Position numbers and translations under genes: made by a program
Origin: Rhytidiadelphus loreus
Taxonomy: Eukaryota > Streptophyta > Bryopsida > Hypnales > Hylocomiaceae
Direction of reading: 5' to 3'
Length of the DNA: 64,000 bases
NCBI GenBank assembly: GCA_947034895.1
Contig: OX344765.1
Coordinates: 29,951,001-30,015,000 of the forward strand
Part shown: piece after piece, positions 22,448-34,429 of the stretch
Layout of the letters: each line of letters starts with the position of its first letter
Numbering within the stretch: position 1 is the stretch's first letter
Notes under the pieces: generated by a model
Told to the model about the DNA's origin: nothing
The model's database searches: none
The model's input: only the letters and a program-made list of their open reading frames with translations

Positions 22448-23543
22448 AGGGTTAAGAGCCCAAGAAGCTGTTGTGAAACTAATCCTGTCTTTGGAGTAGT
22501 CCTGTATTCCTGACTCCTGACGTACAAGTGAAACATAGCATAAGCCGCACATCATCGCCGTTATCATGTCTCTCATCAACTTTTTCATGGTAGGCTTCAG
22601 GAGTCCCGCTTTTGGTTGATTGCAAAGCTTTCTACATCGTGCTGGTAAGCTGTCAGTTGGAGATGATGCAGACTTCTGAAAAGTAATAGAAAAATGCAAC
22701 CAAAATATATTTTTTGGGAGTACTAATAAATCAAGATGCCCAAAGAGGTGCAATTATTATATTGCTGAAAGTTTTTGTAATGCACTCATTCATCAAGCTG
22801 TAATTTCTGCTATGTCTACAATTTTTATATGGAACTTTTTGTATGCAAGATTCTCAACCAAGTTGCCCAAAGCTCCAATATTTTCTTTTACTGATTTTTG
22901 CATAAAAATTGTGAACCGGCCTTTGTACCTTTGGAGGTTAACAACATTAGAATTTCCTCACACTAACTAAGAATTGTGTAAGGATTGAATCTAGATCTTG
23001 TTGCAGTCACTGTATCCAAATCAAACTCAGTTTGATGATGCAAAAGTATGATGAGGCCATCCATGTATTGAATGATCATTTTTTTCAAACTTTGACTGTA
23101 CAGTACATTTCACAAAGGCCTGAGGAAGGAAAAAAAACAAAATAGACTGCAACCAATTGTTGGCAACTGCCGGCCAAAGCATATACCTTAGTTTCCCCTG
23201 AACCTCAGTCCCACTCTCCCAATGAAATCAGATACACATACAAGAGCTGCTTGTAATGGTACCCACGTTTGCACTGATTGTACTCACATCAGTTTGTACA
23301 TTACTAAACCCATCACAAAATCCTGCAAAATCTACAAGATGCAACACAAAATTATATGATAGCCAAGCTTGCAACAGGAGTAAGCTTAGTAGATATCATG
23401 GGTGCCTCCTTCCAAAACTTAAAAAAACCTTGGCAATCCAGTACCATACAACATTGTAAAGTTGTAGAGAAGAATCACTTCTGCAATGGCACATTACACA
23501 AGCAACAGTGCTGCAAGGTATATATCAGCAGTGCTTGTCTTTT

Positions 23544-23583
<40 letters not shown>

Positions 23584-24113
23584 AAAATTGTATTTTTTTC
23601 CCTGAAGAACTCGATGTTGTTTGTGACGAGCAATAGTACCAGTGTAGGGAGTAGTGCCATGCCATGCCCCGACCCTGTTAGATGCCCCGTCACACTCCCC
23701 ACATTACCTGATGCAACACTTGCAACCACCACAATGTTTGCACCATCATCTCTCACATATTTTTTTTTTACATTCTCTATCAATTTCCTATACGTTCCAC
23801 ATGGCCTCCTATTCCCCCCCCATTAAATTTTGGCCTTTTTCACGCATCGCGATGATCCATCTCAGTTGCCTGTATCCCTGTGGCAAGCAAGTGCAGTTTA
23901 GAGGACACCGAGGACACATCAGTTAACCTTCTCTAGAAGACAAAGGGATCCCGTCCCTGTGGGATCTACACATGTCAGGACGAGTGGCAGTACACCTAAG
24001 AATTAAAAAAGAAAAAAAGAAAAAAGAAAAAAAGTTCCATTCAAGCTTGCAATTTGGCGTAGCTCCTTTGGACAGGGGTGTGCAGCCTGATGCCGACGCC
24101 ACCAAATCATCAG
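22448..24113. other. Upstream region of the CLE gene
   Basis: Moderate GC, no convincing ORF. It includes an (ATT)n microsatellite at 23544-23581 and an A/G tract at 24005-24032. Overlapping short frames on both strands at 23580-24190 are low-complexity artefacts. Confidence 0.4.
23544..23581. repeat. (ATT)n microsatellite
   Basis: An uninterrupted trinucleotide run of about twelve and a half units, followed by a short A tract. Confidence 0.95.
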
Positions 24114-24123
24114 GTATATATAC
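24114..24123 (+). promoter_or_regulatory. Candidate TATA box of the CLE gene
   Basis: gtatatatac lies about 190 bp upstream of the CLE start codon. A start site roughly 30 bp downstream would give a 5' UTR of about 160 bp. This is inference from sequence only. Confidence 0.45.
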
Positions 24124-24313
24124 TTATTCGCGAGCTTCATCATTTGCACACTAGATCTGTTTTCATAATCTCCATCACAAGGATTGATCATTCTTTGAAT
24201 TCCAGGAAGAGCTGGAGCTGGTGATTTGCAACTTGGGGATTTGTGACTTGTGAGGTTAGCTAGCCACTCAGGACTTCGGTGAAGAAACTGATAGTCAGTG
24301 TTGCAATTGAGAG

Positions 24314-25743
24314 ATGGCGATCAGCTGGGGCTTTGCGATGTTGTTGGTAGTGACAATAGTGGCGCTCTTCACCTTCAGTCAGCCTCTGTTCCAACCCGCA
24401 ATTCCAGGTGACTCTCAGATGACAATGTAGATAATTGAGTTTTAAGACGATTAGATAGTGTTCCCTTAATCAAATTCTGTGTGTTTTGGCTTACAATGCA
24501 TTTGCTCACTGTCTATGTCAACAGCACCTCGTCTTCTGTTGGTGTTTTGGACTTGTTTGTGTATGAATTGTATTGAATGGCCCATTCTGGGGTTCGAGCT
24601 TAGTTCTGAAGGTTTTGAGAGTAATGTGGAGAGCTGAGTGTTGGGTTTTGCAGAAGCAGTCGAGAAACAGACACAAACAGATTTGGAGATCGTTTCGCAG
24701 GCTGCTGCAGTTCCACCGCGGAACTATCCCCTCACCTCCAAGGTACTTCAATTTGCTTAAACCTCATGTTTCGGGATTCAGTGAAAATGGCCTGTCTGAA
24801 ACCTCAGAAAGGGATTTCAAGTTGATGCTTGAGATCACGTATGCTAGCGAAATCAATCAGTGATGATTATTCTTTGGGGAGTCGTCACTAATCTCGAACT
24901 AGAATATCGTTGTATGTAACCATTACCAACCCTGCCTAAAGATCAACACCGAAAATGAGCATATGAGCTTGAATCGTGAAAGAACTCGTGATAAACTGTC
25001 CGTAGAAGGTCACTGGGAGAAGTCATTGAAAATGTGTCATTCTATGAATTCACCGTTTTGTGTGGGGTAGCTCATTGTGTTCTTTCCAACAAGTGTTGTG
25101 CTTCATTTATGGATACAGTACAGTGATCCCATTGTCAATTCGTAGTCCTCCCCTCCCTTCCCTTCCCTTCCCTCAGATGAACATTTCTTGCAAGTGAACA
25201 TCTCTCCATTTTTGAGCCAGAATTCTCTACTTCTCTACTTCAGCATTGCTTCCTCATTCTCTTTAGTACGAAACTCACGTTATTCCTTCATCCAAATTTC
25301 TGTCATAGAAGTCCGTTGTCACTTCATTACTTGCAACAAGTAACAACAATGACTCGATCGTGCGCATACCTTAACACAAGCTAGATCGAGAAGTAATAAG
25401 TCATTCAGCATTTGCAGAGGTCAAAGTAAAACTATCACACATGTTGATAAAGAGATTGATCTTAAAAGCTAACTACTAAATGATTCTTCAGCTGAAACTT
25501 CAGGCGAGGGATGAAGCTGGATCGAAATCCAGCAGCTCCACTACAACATGGAGTTGGGACATTCTCCGCCGGGGAACAAGCCGAAGACAACAATGGTCGC
25601 GGAAACTCATTGATCGCCAAGACCAACAACGGGTGAAGATTTCCAGACGATCCGTGTTAGCCAGCTTCCAGTCTGATCGTATGGTTCCCACAGGTCCCAA
25701 TCCCTTGCACAACAGCAACAGATCCCAAATCATCTTCCCCTGA
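24314..25743 (+). CDS. CLE: CLE (CLAVATA3/ESR-related) peptide hormone precursor, three exons
   Basis: Exons are 24314-24407, 24654-24742 and 25504-25743. An in-frame alternative acceptor at 25492 would add four residues, giving about 140 or 144 aa. Exon 1 encodes a hydrophobic secretion signal (GFAMLLVVTIVALF at residues 6-19). Exon 2 encodes a polar spacer. Exon 3 is basic and Ser-rich and carries RMVPTGPNPLHN (25678-25713), a complete CLE dodecapeptide. Its Pro4 and Pro7 are the positions hydroxylated in the family, and His11-Asn12 form the usual C-terminus. Nine residues follow the motif, so maturation would need processing on both sides. Known R-type CLE peptides bind LRR receptor kinases such as CLV1 and control stem-cell or growth-axis decisions. 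The two-intron layout resembles CLV3 and CLE40. The motif is unmistakable. The two 5' exons are inferred from phase-compatible GT-AG sites. Confidence 0.85.
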
Positions 25744-26496
25744 AGACCAGCCGGGATCCTGAATCGAAGAACTCCCCAAGTTTTGAATCTCATCATCGAT
25801 GCCGCCATTCAAGCCTTCAAGTCTTCAAGCTTGCCTACAAACCTTCTAAGCCTTGAATCTTCAAGTCTTCAAGTCTTCTAGACTTCAAGCATTTTGTTCG
25901 GAGAATGAGCATCTTTGATCGATGAACCTGTCGGGGAACCTGTCAATGTGCAGGTGCAGACGGAGGAGTTAGTAGGACATGGGAATCATATATATGAATC
26001 AGTATGAGTTTGGAGCAAATTAGAGACTATTAGAGAGCTATATATTCCTTTGCAGTAACTTAATTGTGTCAAGCAGGTGTCATTCAAAAACAGGCTAAGG
26101 TAGGAGGGGCAATGGAAATTGTCCGTGATTGAATTTATCAATGTTGAGAAATTTTTTTAGATTGTTTTTTGGGCCCTTTTGGGGGGGGATATTGGGATGA
26201 GGTTAGAAGACTCTTATTGTAATTGTGCTTAATCAATTACAGTTTTTTTGTCTTGAGGCAATGGTTAGACAAGCCAGCTTTGAGAAATGCTTATTATTTG
26301 GTTATGTTCATGTGACACAGTAGAATCGTCCACCACGGACTCTTCTGATTCACTTCTCTTATCGGTGACTTGGAATGTCTGATGAAGTATTTTGGGTCAT
26401 TTGGGTCATTTTTGTGAAGTACTGTAAGCTTCAACGCATTGAATGAGAAGAAACTCCAATTCTTTTTTGAACTGGCATACTTTTAAGAGTTTGTTC
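25744..26496. other. 3' flank of the CLE gene
   Basis: 25810-25890 consists of overlapping cttcaagtcttcaag motifs, a low-order repeat probably within the 3' UTR. The rest is unremarkable. Confidence 0.45.
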
Positions 26497-27471
26497 ATTT
26501 AACCCCTAAATGTCCATGGCCTTTTTTGGTTTAAAAATGTCATTGCTTTTGAAGTGTTATAGGTTTAAATGTCACTAAGGTATAGAAATCTCAACCTCAC
26601 AGTCTTGTAGTGTACATGTTGTAGATGATGTGAATCAAATTTGGAGTCATTTGGCCAAATAGATTGCAAGATTATAATGTTTTAGTGTTGAAAAGGATGC
26701 TGAAAATTTCATAGCAACACATTTGGAGGTAAAATTTGATTTCTAAACCTACTCAAATGAAAAAACTTCAAACTACAAAGTGACTAAAAAATAGAATACA
26801 AACACATTGGTGAAAGAAAACATCATTCAATTGACTCTTTGTGTTTGCAAACTAGCTTTGAAATGTCAATTGACTCTTTGTGATTGCAAAAAAATATCTA
26901 GGGCTGAACTTCCTTCTACTAAAATGCTTCCTAGTCACTCATAACTTCTTGGATTAATATGAAATTTTAACCACGCAAACTAGACTAGTATAAGCAACTT
27001 TCACAATTTTAAAAATTGAAAACAGACACTGTATGAAGGAGAAACAAGCCGCCAAAGTTCACCATAATCCAAAAATGTCCAGATTTTGAACTTTGAATTG
27101 CTCTCAAACATTCAGAATAACTTGGATAGACATAAAAAATTTACCACAATAACTAGAATTCAAGGGGAACATAACCCAACAACTATTATTGAAACAAACA
27201 AACATTTGATGAAGGAGATGCAAGCCCCCAAAGTTGCAACCATCAAAATGCAGTTTGGTGAATTCAAATTGAACTTGCGAACTTCCAATGGCTTCCAAAA
27301 AATCAATACACCTTGGATTGATCTAATTTTTTTGCCACACTAACTAGAAGAGAGAACGTAGATTTTCCAACAAGCTTTATTGAATTTGGATATCAAGATG
27401 CAAAAGTTACAACACTTCTAATTGGACTTGGAACTATATGAGGACACTTTTGGTCCCCTAGGGCACTTAAA
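26497..27471. mobile_element. Possible TTAA-flanked element, about 975 bp
   Basis: The left end TTTAA-cccctaaatgtccatggcc is clear. The right end is taken as ggtcccctagggcacTTAA near 27450-27471, which is a weak match. Interior ORFs at 27086-27343 and its antisense are not convincing. Confidence 0.35.
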
Positions 27472-28302
27472 CTCATAACATAATCCACAAAATTATCCTT
27501 GCTCTTATTACATTACTTATGATGCCAATTTTGATGTTGAAAATTGTATCATATCTTGTTTGTTAATTGGAAGGTCTTCAACCACGGGCTAACTTGAAGC
27601 ATTTTGATACAATTTGAAACAATTAACCATCATTTTACATTCATTTGGTTGAATCTTATTTTGGATGTGTTCATGGCATTCATTCAACTACAACAAAAAT
27701 GGAAAGAGTGGATTTGGAGTTTTGGAGATGAATAATTTCTTAGTAGTTCACAATTATGTTTTAGGTAAGGTAAGTCACCCTATTGTGGTCATTTGATTAT
27801 TTTTGTCATTCTAAAAATGTTTCTATTATGGCCATGTAAAAAGCTTAAATGTACATTTATTATAAATAAAATGAAGTGATGGACATATTGGGGATATAAC
27901 AATGGCAATTTTAAGGTGTGCACATGATGACTTCAAAATGAGAGTGTCTTATTGGTCTCAGTTGGATCACTAACTATTTTGGGGCCAAACTATCAAATCA
28001 TGTGACTATTTTGAAATCAATTGAAAATTGAAGAATATCGTGGTAGTTTTGAAACCAATTGATCATCACTTCTTGTCAGTTTTGAAGTGACCTAGTGTGT
28101 AGCAATGATGGACTTGACTACATATATCACTTCAAAAATTCATATCTAATTCATATTTAATTCATAGATTGTCAAAGAAACATTATTCCACAACTAAATT
28201 ATTACTTTGTTCAATGTTTCTCCAGAAGTAGGGAAAAAATGATACATTCTCAAAACTCAATCAAAGAGGTCAAATCATAAACCGTGGGTACAATATTGAG
28301 GT
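27472..28302. other. Intergenic DNA, nothing recognised
   Basis: AT-rich with no ORF or repeat identified. Confidence 0.4.
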
Positions 28303-28524
28303 TTAATCCTTAAGCGCTCCGACGCCCATATTCTGGACGATGAACAGAGGGCTTCAAGGCATTGTTTTGTCCAACTAACTTTTCATTCATCCAATATAAC
28401 ACTTGAATCTTGAAAAGAGAACCTTCCTTAATGATCAATTTCATGAAAATGCGGTAAATGATATTTCTATACAAAGATATAAGCAAAAACTTGTCAAAAT
28501 TAGAAAAAAGGATCATGGGGTTAA
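28303..28524 (-). mobile_element. 229-bp TTAA-flanked element, copy B
   Basis: It starts TTAA-tccttaagcgctccgacg and ends ggatcatgggg-TTAA. It carries the family body (tttcattcatccaatataac, ttccttaatgatcaatttca) on the minus strand relative to copy A. The next MITE begins only 8 bp beyond its right end. Confidence 0.75.
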
Positions 28525-28531
28525 GCTGGGT

Positions 28532-28788
28532 TAAGGTGGGCACCTCCAAATGTGCCACTAACCCAAAACTACCACCAACCCAAAACTACCATCATCAATT
28601 TGTGTACATCTCCCAAATCAATATGTACCTATGTGGAAGAAAGTTAACAATTTTAGAACATGTACTAAAAAAACTTTGACTCTTAATAACTTTTGCATAC
28701 AATATCCAAATGTCACATTCAATGGTACTTTAAAACCTCCTTTCACTTGCCAACAAGAAAATATGAAAATTTGATTAGTCTAATAATT
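28532..28788 (+). mobile_element. TA-flanked MITE, copy 9, right end lost
   Basis: It starts taaggtgggcacctccaaa and has an internal doubling of acccaaaactacca. The family body runs to gattagtctaataatt, after which similarity stops and the right TIR is absent. Confidence 0.75.
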
Positions 28789-29360
28789 CCAGTATTTATC
28801 AACAGGATTCAAGTTTAGGGTTCTATTGCAAAATCCTTACAGCTTCCAGCGTGAGGATGTAGCGAACTTGAGGTAGCTTAGACAGTGCCGCAGGTGTGAT
28901 AAACAATCCAGTCGAGCCCTGTCAAGTGCCATTCACTTCCTACCGTATAGAGTCCAGGAATGCAGTGATTATTCAAACTTCACAAATATTGAAGGTATTC
29001 TTAATCCAATTTGGGTTGCAACATGGTGTTTCAAGGTGCATGAATTGATGTAGATAACAATTATAAAGGATTTTTTTTATTCATTCTGAGATTGATCCTA
29101 TGACACAAGGCACCTCCAATATAGATCATTATTGCAACTCCTACATGCCTAAGAAGCTGCAAATGGCCACGTATTCCACAGGTACATTGTCGTGTTTGAA
29201 CACGATTAGGTTTAGAGATATAAAAATGACCTCGAAAAATGAAAGGTGTTAATTGTTAAATTTTCAATCTAATGGTGTGTGTCTTGTCATATTTACGTAC
29301 ATATTTCATATTCTAAGGGTAAAATATAAGAATATATATATATGGTCCACATCAAACCTT
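28789..29360. other. Intergenic DNA, nothing recognised
   Basis: Mixed composition with no ORF or repeat identified. Confidence 0.4.
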
Positions 29361-29879
29361 TTAACCCCTTAACGCATTAGATGGGTTTCCAACATTGTGG
29401 AGGGCTGCGAGTTATCAGGCCTTGGGAATTGCTGTGAACTCCCTGCGAACTGCTGCAAACTGCCTGTTGATGTGGTAAGGCCACTGCCACATCGGCAATT
29501 TTTTTTCTATTTTTTTCTCATTCCAAGAATGTAATTTTTTTTTTTTTTCAAAAATTTTCTATCAGGAACGGCTCGGGAACGGCTGTTCTTGGAAACTGCC
29601 AGGGGGGATCAGGGTCGGGAACAGGCCCGAAACGGCCCTCCCCACCCCCCAGAAAACATCTAATGCCTTGATATTTTTTCTAATTTTGGCACATTTTTGC
29701 GTATATCTTTCTACAGAAATATCATTATTGCAATTTCATGAAATTGATCATTAGGGAAGGTTGTCTTTTCAAAATTCAAGTGTTACATTGGATGAATGAA
29801 AAGTTTGGTGGACAAAACGTCGCTTTGAAGCCCTCTGTTCATCCTCCAGAATATGGACATTGGAGCACTTAAGTGTTAA
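29361..29879 (+). mobile_element. 229-bp TTAA-flanked element, copy C, with a nested insertion
   Basis: It begins TTAA-ccccttaa at 29361 and ends attggagcacttaagtg-TTAA at 29879. Removing the nested element at 29375-29665 leaves 228 bp, matching copies A, B and D. Confidence 0.8.
29375..29665. mobile_element. GC-flanked TIR element, copy 1 (291 bp), nested
   Basis: The termini are cattagatgggtttcc and, on the minus strand, cattagatgttttctg, followed on both sides by ggagggc blocks. The interior has a T-rich core and a gccactgccacatcggc stretch. The homologue is at 32232-32531. It interrupts copy C of the TTAA element near its left end. Confidence 0.65.
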
Positions 29880-29882
29880 AGG

Positions 29883-30513
29883 TTAACTCCTAAATGCCTA
29901 AGGCACCTTATTGGAATTAATTGAAACTAAACAAAAAAAGTCCAAATTTTGATAAGTTTTATGAATTAAAAAAAATGTAACTATATGAATTCAAACTAGA
30001 CATGTTATGTATTACATAGGAAATAAAACATAACAATATCCTTATGAATTTAAAATATCATAATGTTCAATAAGACAATGAAAGTGGTTTGAAGTCTTTC
30101 AATTTTCTTTTTACTTATTAAACTAAAAATTTAGGTCATGAAAAAAATGGGGTTAAAGGTCATAATATGCTTAAACATAATTTATTTACAACTTCTCAAA
30201 AATCTACTTTACAATTTAAAAAAATAAATTTCCAATGTGATTTTTCTCCCAATTCCTAGTATATTTGAGGCTTGTTTTTGAGAGCCTCTAAAACTAAAAT
30301 TGAATCAAGATTTGCAATAGACATCCTTCCACATAATCTTCAATAGAAAAATCATAAGCAATTTTTTTCAAAATTGTATTTTGATGTTTAAAATAAATTT
30401 TAAGGTATTCAGTTAAAAAAGAAAATATTAAAAATATTCCTTTGGTAAGATTTCATATAACTTCAAAGTTTAGTTCACACTAAAATATGGTGCCTTGGGC
30501 ATTCAGGGATTAA
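29883..30513 (-). mobile_element. TTAA-flanked element (family Q), 631 bp, intact ends
   Basis: The left end is TTAA-ctcctaaatgcctaaggcacc and the right end is ggtgccttgggcattcaggga-TTAA. The interior is diverged but shares blocks with 15582-16826 in inverse orientation (cttctcaaaaatctac, tttgaggcttg, gagagcctc). It starts four bases after copy C ends. Confidence 0.75.
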
Positions 30514-30667
30514 ACATTACAAGTTTTCTAAAATACAATACAAAATCAACAAAGAAGTAGTTTGTTTTGACATTTAAAGATTAAATTCATTCAACATAGG
30601 TATATTGACCTTGTTGCAATAAAAAAAATACGAGAAAAAATACAAGTGACTTTAACCTCTTAAGACT

Positions 30668-31010
30668 TTTACCCCTTATGGACTAGGGAGGAGTCCAAAT
30701 TTCTAAAATTGTGAGGGTGTTTTATAAAATGCAACTTTGAAAAATAATTGAATGATTATTCTCAAATAATAGTCTATATGGTTAGATCAACTACTACACT
30801 AATTAATATTTTCCAATTAAATTTGAAGCCACGAATTGAAAATTCCTTCTAAAATTCAATGTAGATTGAATATTTGTGATTTTCATAAGATTTTTTTCCC
30901 TTAAAGTTCAAAATGTTAAGTTCTAATCATAGTGATTTTTAAAGATTTTATTTTACTTTTTGTTCGAGTCATTTTTGAAGGGTTATCTTTTGAACTGAGA
31001 AAGTTATTTT
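30668..31010. mobile_element. Partial family R element
   Basis: It begins taccccttatggactagg and shares tagtctatatggttagatca and gaaaattccttctaaaattc with 17546-17964. No right end is found. Confidence 0.4.
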
Positions 31011-31198
31011 TTGAGTCTAAACCTACTAGGAACTTTTGAATTAAATAGTATAGATACAAATCAAAGTCTTAGTCAAAATCTATACCATATAATTGTTAAT
31101 GAACTAACAAAAGAATCTACAAAAAATTATGGATGAATAAATGTATTTTTGTATGATTGTATGTGTTTGTGCTCATCACTTGTTTGAGATTTGAACAT

Positions 31199-31475
31199 CT
31201 ACACTAAAATTGGTAAATAGTGTTGGCTACACTAATTGTCAACAATAACAATAATTGTGATTTGCAAGGTTAATATTAGAACATTATTGATCCATTCTAA
31301 CACTATTTTAGCTCTATAGTAAAATTTGGTCATTTCAACATTTTTAGGAGAGTGCATTTAGTGTTAGATGGGAACAAAATATAGAAGTTAGAATGGTGGG
31401 GAAAATAGTGTTGGGGATAAAAAATAGTAAATAACACTAATTATCACCCAACACTATTTACCAATTTTAGTGTAG
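31199..31475. mobile_element. CACTA-like MITE, copy 2 (277 bp)
   Basis: A 28-bp perfect TIR begins ctacactaaaattggtaaat and reads the same on the minus strand from 31475. The plan is the same as 6213-6556, but the five bases after ctacactaaaa and the interior differ. Both arms of each copy changed together, suggesting distinct subfamilies. Confidence 0.65.
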
Positions 31476-32231
31476 TCCTAAAGTTGGTAACAAATAATGC
31501 TCTAAATAGGTATTAGAAAGCTTTTCTATTTTCTTAAATAGTGATTCATTCACAAACCTCAAAAGGATTAAATTGTAAGATAAATAATCTTGCTCGAGAT
31601 AGAAATATGTTTCTTAGAAAAACTTCACAACTATAAAGTTTGTAGAGAAAAATGTGCTTTGAACCAAACATTTTTGTTGGAAAAAAGTAATTTTTTTGGC
31701 AGAGTTCACTTTAGACAACAACCCAATTCTATAGAGTTCACTAAAAAATGAAATGTATCTTTTATATGCCTAGTGTGAGAGGGGTATAACAACAAAGTTT
31801 TTTGGCCACCACTATCTTGCAACTACCTTGTCACCCTTACGGATTTATATGGACAAATTTAAAAGAAGCACCTAATTTAATGTGTAGATGTTTAACAATA
31901 AACCATGAAGTTAGAAGAATATTTGATATATCAATCTATGCAATGAAAATGAAGGATTTCAAGAAAAATTCTCATCATTATATTAAATTTTTTTTTTTCA
32001 AAACCTTACCACAACATAGGTTTAGTCATACTTCCATGCATTTGCCCAATCAACCAAACAAATTCATGTGAAGACAAAGCATTCATTGACTATTTCCATG
32101 TAAGGCCATACTTAAATGCCTTGTCTAAAGAAATCAATCAAATAGAAATTGATAAATTGGGTTGGCATAATTCTAGCCTAAAGGATCATATGAATCAAAG
32201 AATTATTGATGGCTTTGAAGTTGGCCAAATT
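31476..32231. other. Intergenic DNA, nothing recognised
   Basis: AT-rich. The 89-codon frame at 31802-32071 has no recognisable motif. Confidence 0.4.
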
Positions 32232-32531
32232 CATTAGACGAGATTTCAAGCTGCGGGAGGGCTGCGAGTTCCCAGCTTGTTTTAAATGTGGAAACTATGC
32301 TCCTGCAGTGCAGTGACGTGGAATGGAGACTGCCACGTCATTTTTTGAAGAATTTTTTTTTAATTAAATTAAAATTTTCAATTTTCTTTTGCATTTTGAG
32401 AAGTAATTTTTTTTTTTTTCAATTTTAAAAAAAATGTGGCGTGGCAGCGCTGGCGTTTGCAAGGATTGCTTGGAACCAACGCCGGGAGGTGCTTGAAACG
32501 GCCCTCCAGAAGCCTGAAATCTCTTCGAATG
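32232..32531. mobile_element. GC-flanked TIR element, copy 2 (about 300 bp)
   Basis: The termini are cattagacgagatttcaagc and, on the minus strand, cattcgaagagatttcaggc. ggagggctgcgagtt and gaaacggccctcc blocks are shared with 29375-29665. The core is a long T-rich stretch. No target duplication could be fixed. Confidence 0.6.
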
Positions 32532-32739
32532 TGATAATTGACTTCAATCTAAACCAGATTGTCACTTCTATTTTGTGACTTGCTATAGAAATTATTAAAA
32601 TACGTGGTTCAACTCCAAATTAGGGTCAATATGTACTATTAGAAAGGTGTTGCCAAGAGCTTTCCAAGAGTATATCTTGCAATCAATTTGAATTAAAAAA
32701 ACTTTGTTTGTGGGACTCTTTTAAAGAATTGATAGCATC

Positions 32740-33213
32740 AGGGGTAGTCACAGCTTCTTCACAAAGCAAACTTCTCTGAAGAATGAGAAGTTGGTGAGAA
32801 AAACCAGGAGCCAATGGGGAGCAGTTCTAGGTGAAAAAGGTGTGATACCCCTTTTCTATTGTTTAGAGAACGAGAGTGGAGAATGTACAATGAGATTTAC
32901 GAGCGTAGAATGCATAGCCAATGTTAAACACAAGATCAAGGCATATAACATGCAAGTTGTGTAGAATGCAAGTTTTGACATAGAAGAAAACATGCAAGAA
33001 ATGTGGCAAATAGGGCAAACGTGAGCTTCCGAGCAAAATATATTTCTTGTGCAAAGTCTCGTGAACACCCATTCTTTTGCTCTGGGGGAGAATAATCAAC
33101 ATTGGAAGATTTAGCAACAAAAGTGTATTTTGCAAATGGGGAGCCAACGGGGAGCCGGTACATCTCTATTCTCTAGAGAATTCCCTAGTAGTGAAGAAGG
33201 TGTGACTACCCCT
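32740..33213. mobile_element. TIR element, about 474 bp, hAT-like ends
   Basis: The left end aggggtagtcacagcttctt pairs with the right end, which on the minus strand reads aggggtagtcacaccttctt. Direct copies of ggagccaatggggagc and ggagccaacggggagc lie inside. No 8-bp duplication was found. Overlapping short minus-strand frames inside are not regarded as genes. Confidence 0.55.
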
Positions 33214-34071
33214 ATTACAAAACAAACTCAAATTGGTTTGAGTCAATTCTTTAACACATTGTACGAATCAACACCCTTGAGTTTACTTTGACAATAAGGC
33301 AACCATATTCCTTCAATTCATCCGTTTCCTCCCTACTCATATAGAAGTGGATGAAAATGTTTTGATCACTGATGTAGACAAAGGCATTACTAATTCTAGT
33401 AATCATATTGAACCTTTGTTGACTTCACTAGCACATGGAAACTTGCCCAACGCCATATAAATGAACCGTTGACACTTGAAAATGAACAATTTGACCATGG
33501 TATTTTTTGAGCGATTTTTGCTAAAAAATGAGACAATTTTTGTTGAGAGAATATATCTCCCTTGAGAAGATATATCCCCCATTTTTCAATGAATGAAATT
33601 ATTCAACCATTATCAAATCTAAGGACAATATATTTCTTTACAGATGAAAATGATCACACTTTTGGATGAACAAGTAAATTTTCATTGACATTTGGCATGT
33701 TTTGTCTATAGAGGTGGATGTAAATAGCCTCATCACTCCACTGAAGATAGTTTTTTTGCATTGGAGTTGATGAGTCACAATAGAGAGCCCTTGTTCCCCC
33801 AACTTGCCTCGAATGTTAGGAGTGGATCACCATTTTGCCTTCATAGGAGATCAAAGTTACTATAGAAATTGTATTCACTCTATCTCACAAAGATTTCCTA
33901 CAACCCCATGGAAAGAGTAAGGTAATTGAGCCTATGACATGCCAACTCTAAACTAGCCTAATGCAAGCCCAAAAATTATTGAGCTTTACATGTGTCTTGT
34001 GGAATGTACTTCACAAGATTTTTTTGACTTTTGGCTTGCATTACGTTGGTCCTATCATAGGCTTAGTTACC
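33214..34071. other. Intergenic DNA, nothing recognised
   Basis: No ORF of note and no repeat match identified. Confidence 0.4.
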
Positions 34072-34300
34072 TTAACCCTTAAGCACTCCGACATCCATAT
34101 TTTGAACGATGAACAAAGGGTTTCGAGGCGCTGTTTTGTCCAACTAACTTTTCATTCATCCAATGTAACACTTAAATCTTGAAAAGACACCTTTCCTTAA
34201 TGATCAATTTAATGAAATTGCAGTAAATGATATTTCTGTAGGAAGATATAAGCAAAAATGTACTAAAATTAGAAAAAGGATTGAGACATTAAGGGGTTAA
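34072..34300 (-). mobile_element. 229-bp TTAA-flanked element, copy D, intact
   Basis: The left end is TTAA-cccttaagcactccgacatcc and the right end is ttgagacattaagggg-TTAA. It is the best-preserved member of the family and serves as the empty reference for copy C. Confidence 0.8.
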
Positions 34301-34429
34301 GGCCTCCCCCAACTTGCTTAACCTAATCTTCTACCCCTCTCTATCCCATGAATACAAGATTCAACAAATGAAGTAAAGATTCTTGGTTATCCACTCCTCC
34401 CCTTCCACGTCTACTTCTTCGGGGGAATG

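Noticed and set aside
23580..24191. Cluster of short frames on both strands upstream of CLE
   Set aside because: Low-complexity and microsatellite-driven, mutually overlapping, no family motif.
25500..25808. 102-codon minus-strand frame over CLE exon 3
   Set aside because: The sense strand carries the CLE motif, so the antisense frame is taken as a by-product.
32856..33163. Three overlapping minus-strand frames
   Set aside because: They lie inside a TIR element in all three frames and show no conserved motif.
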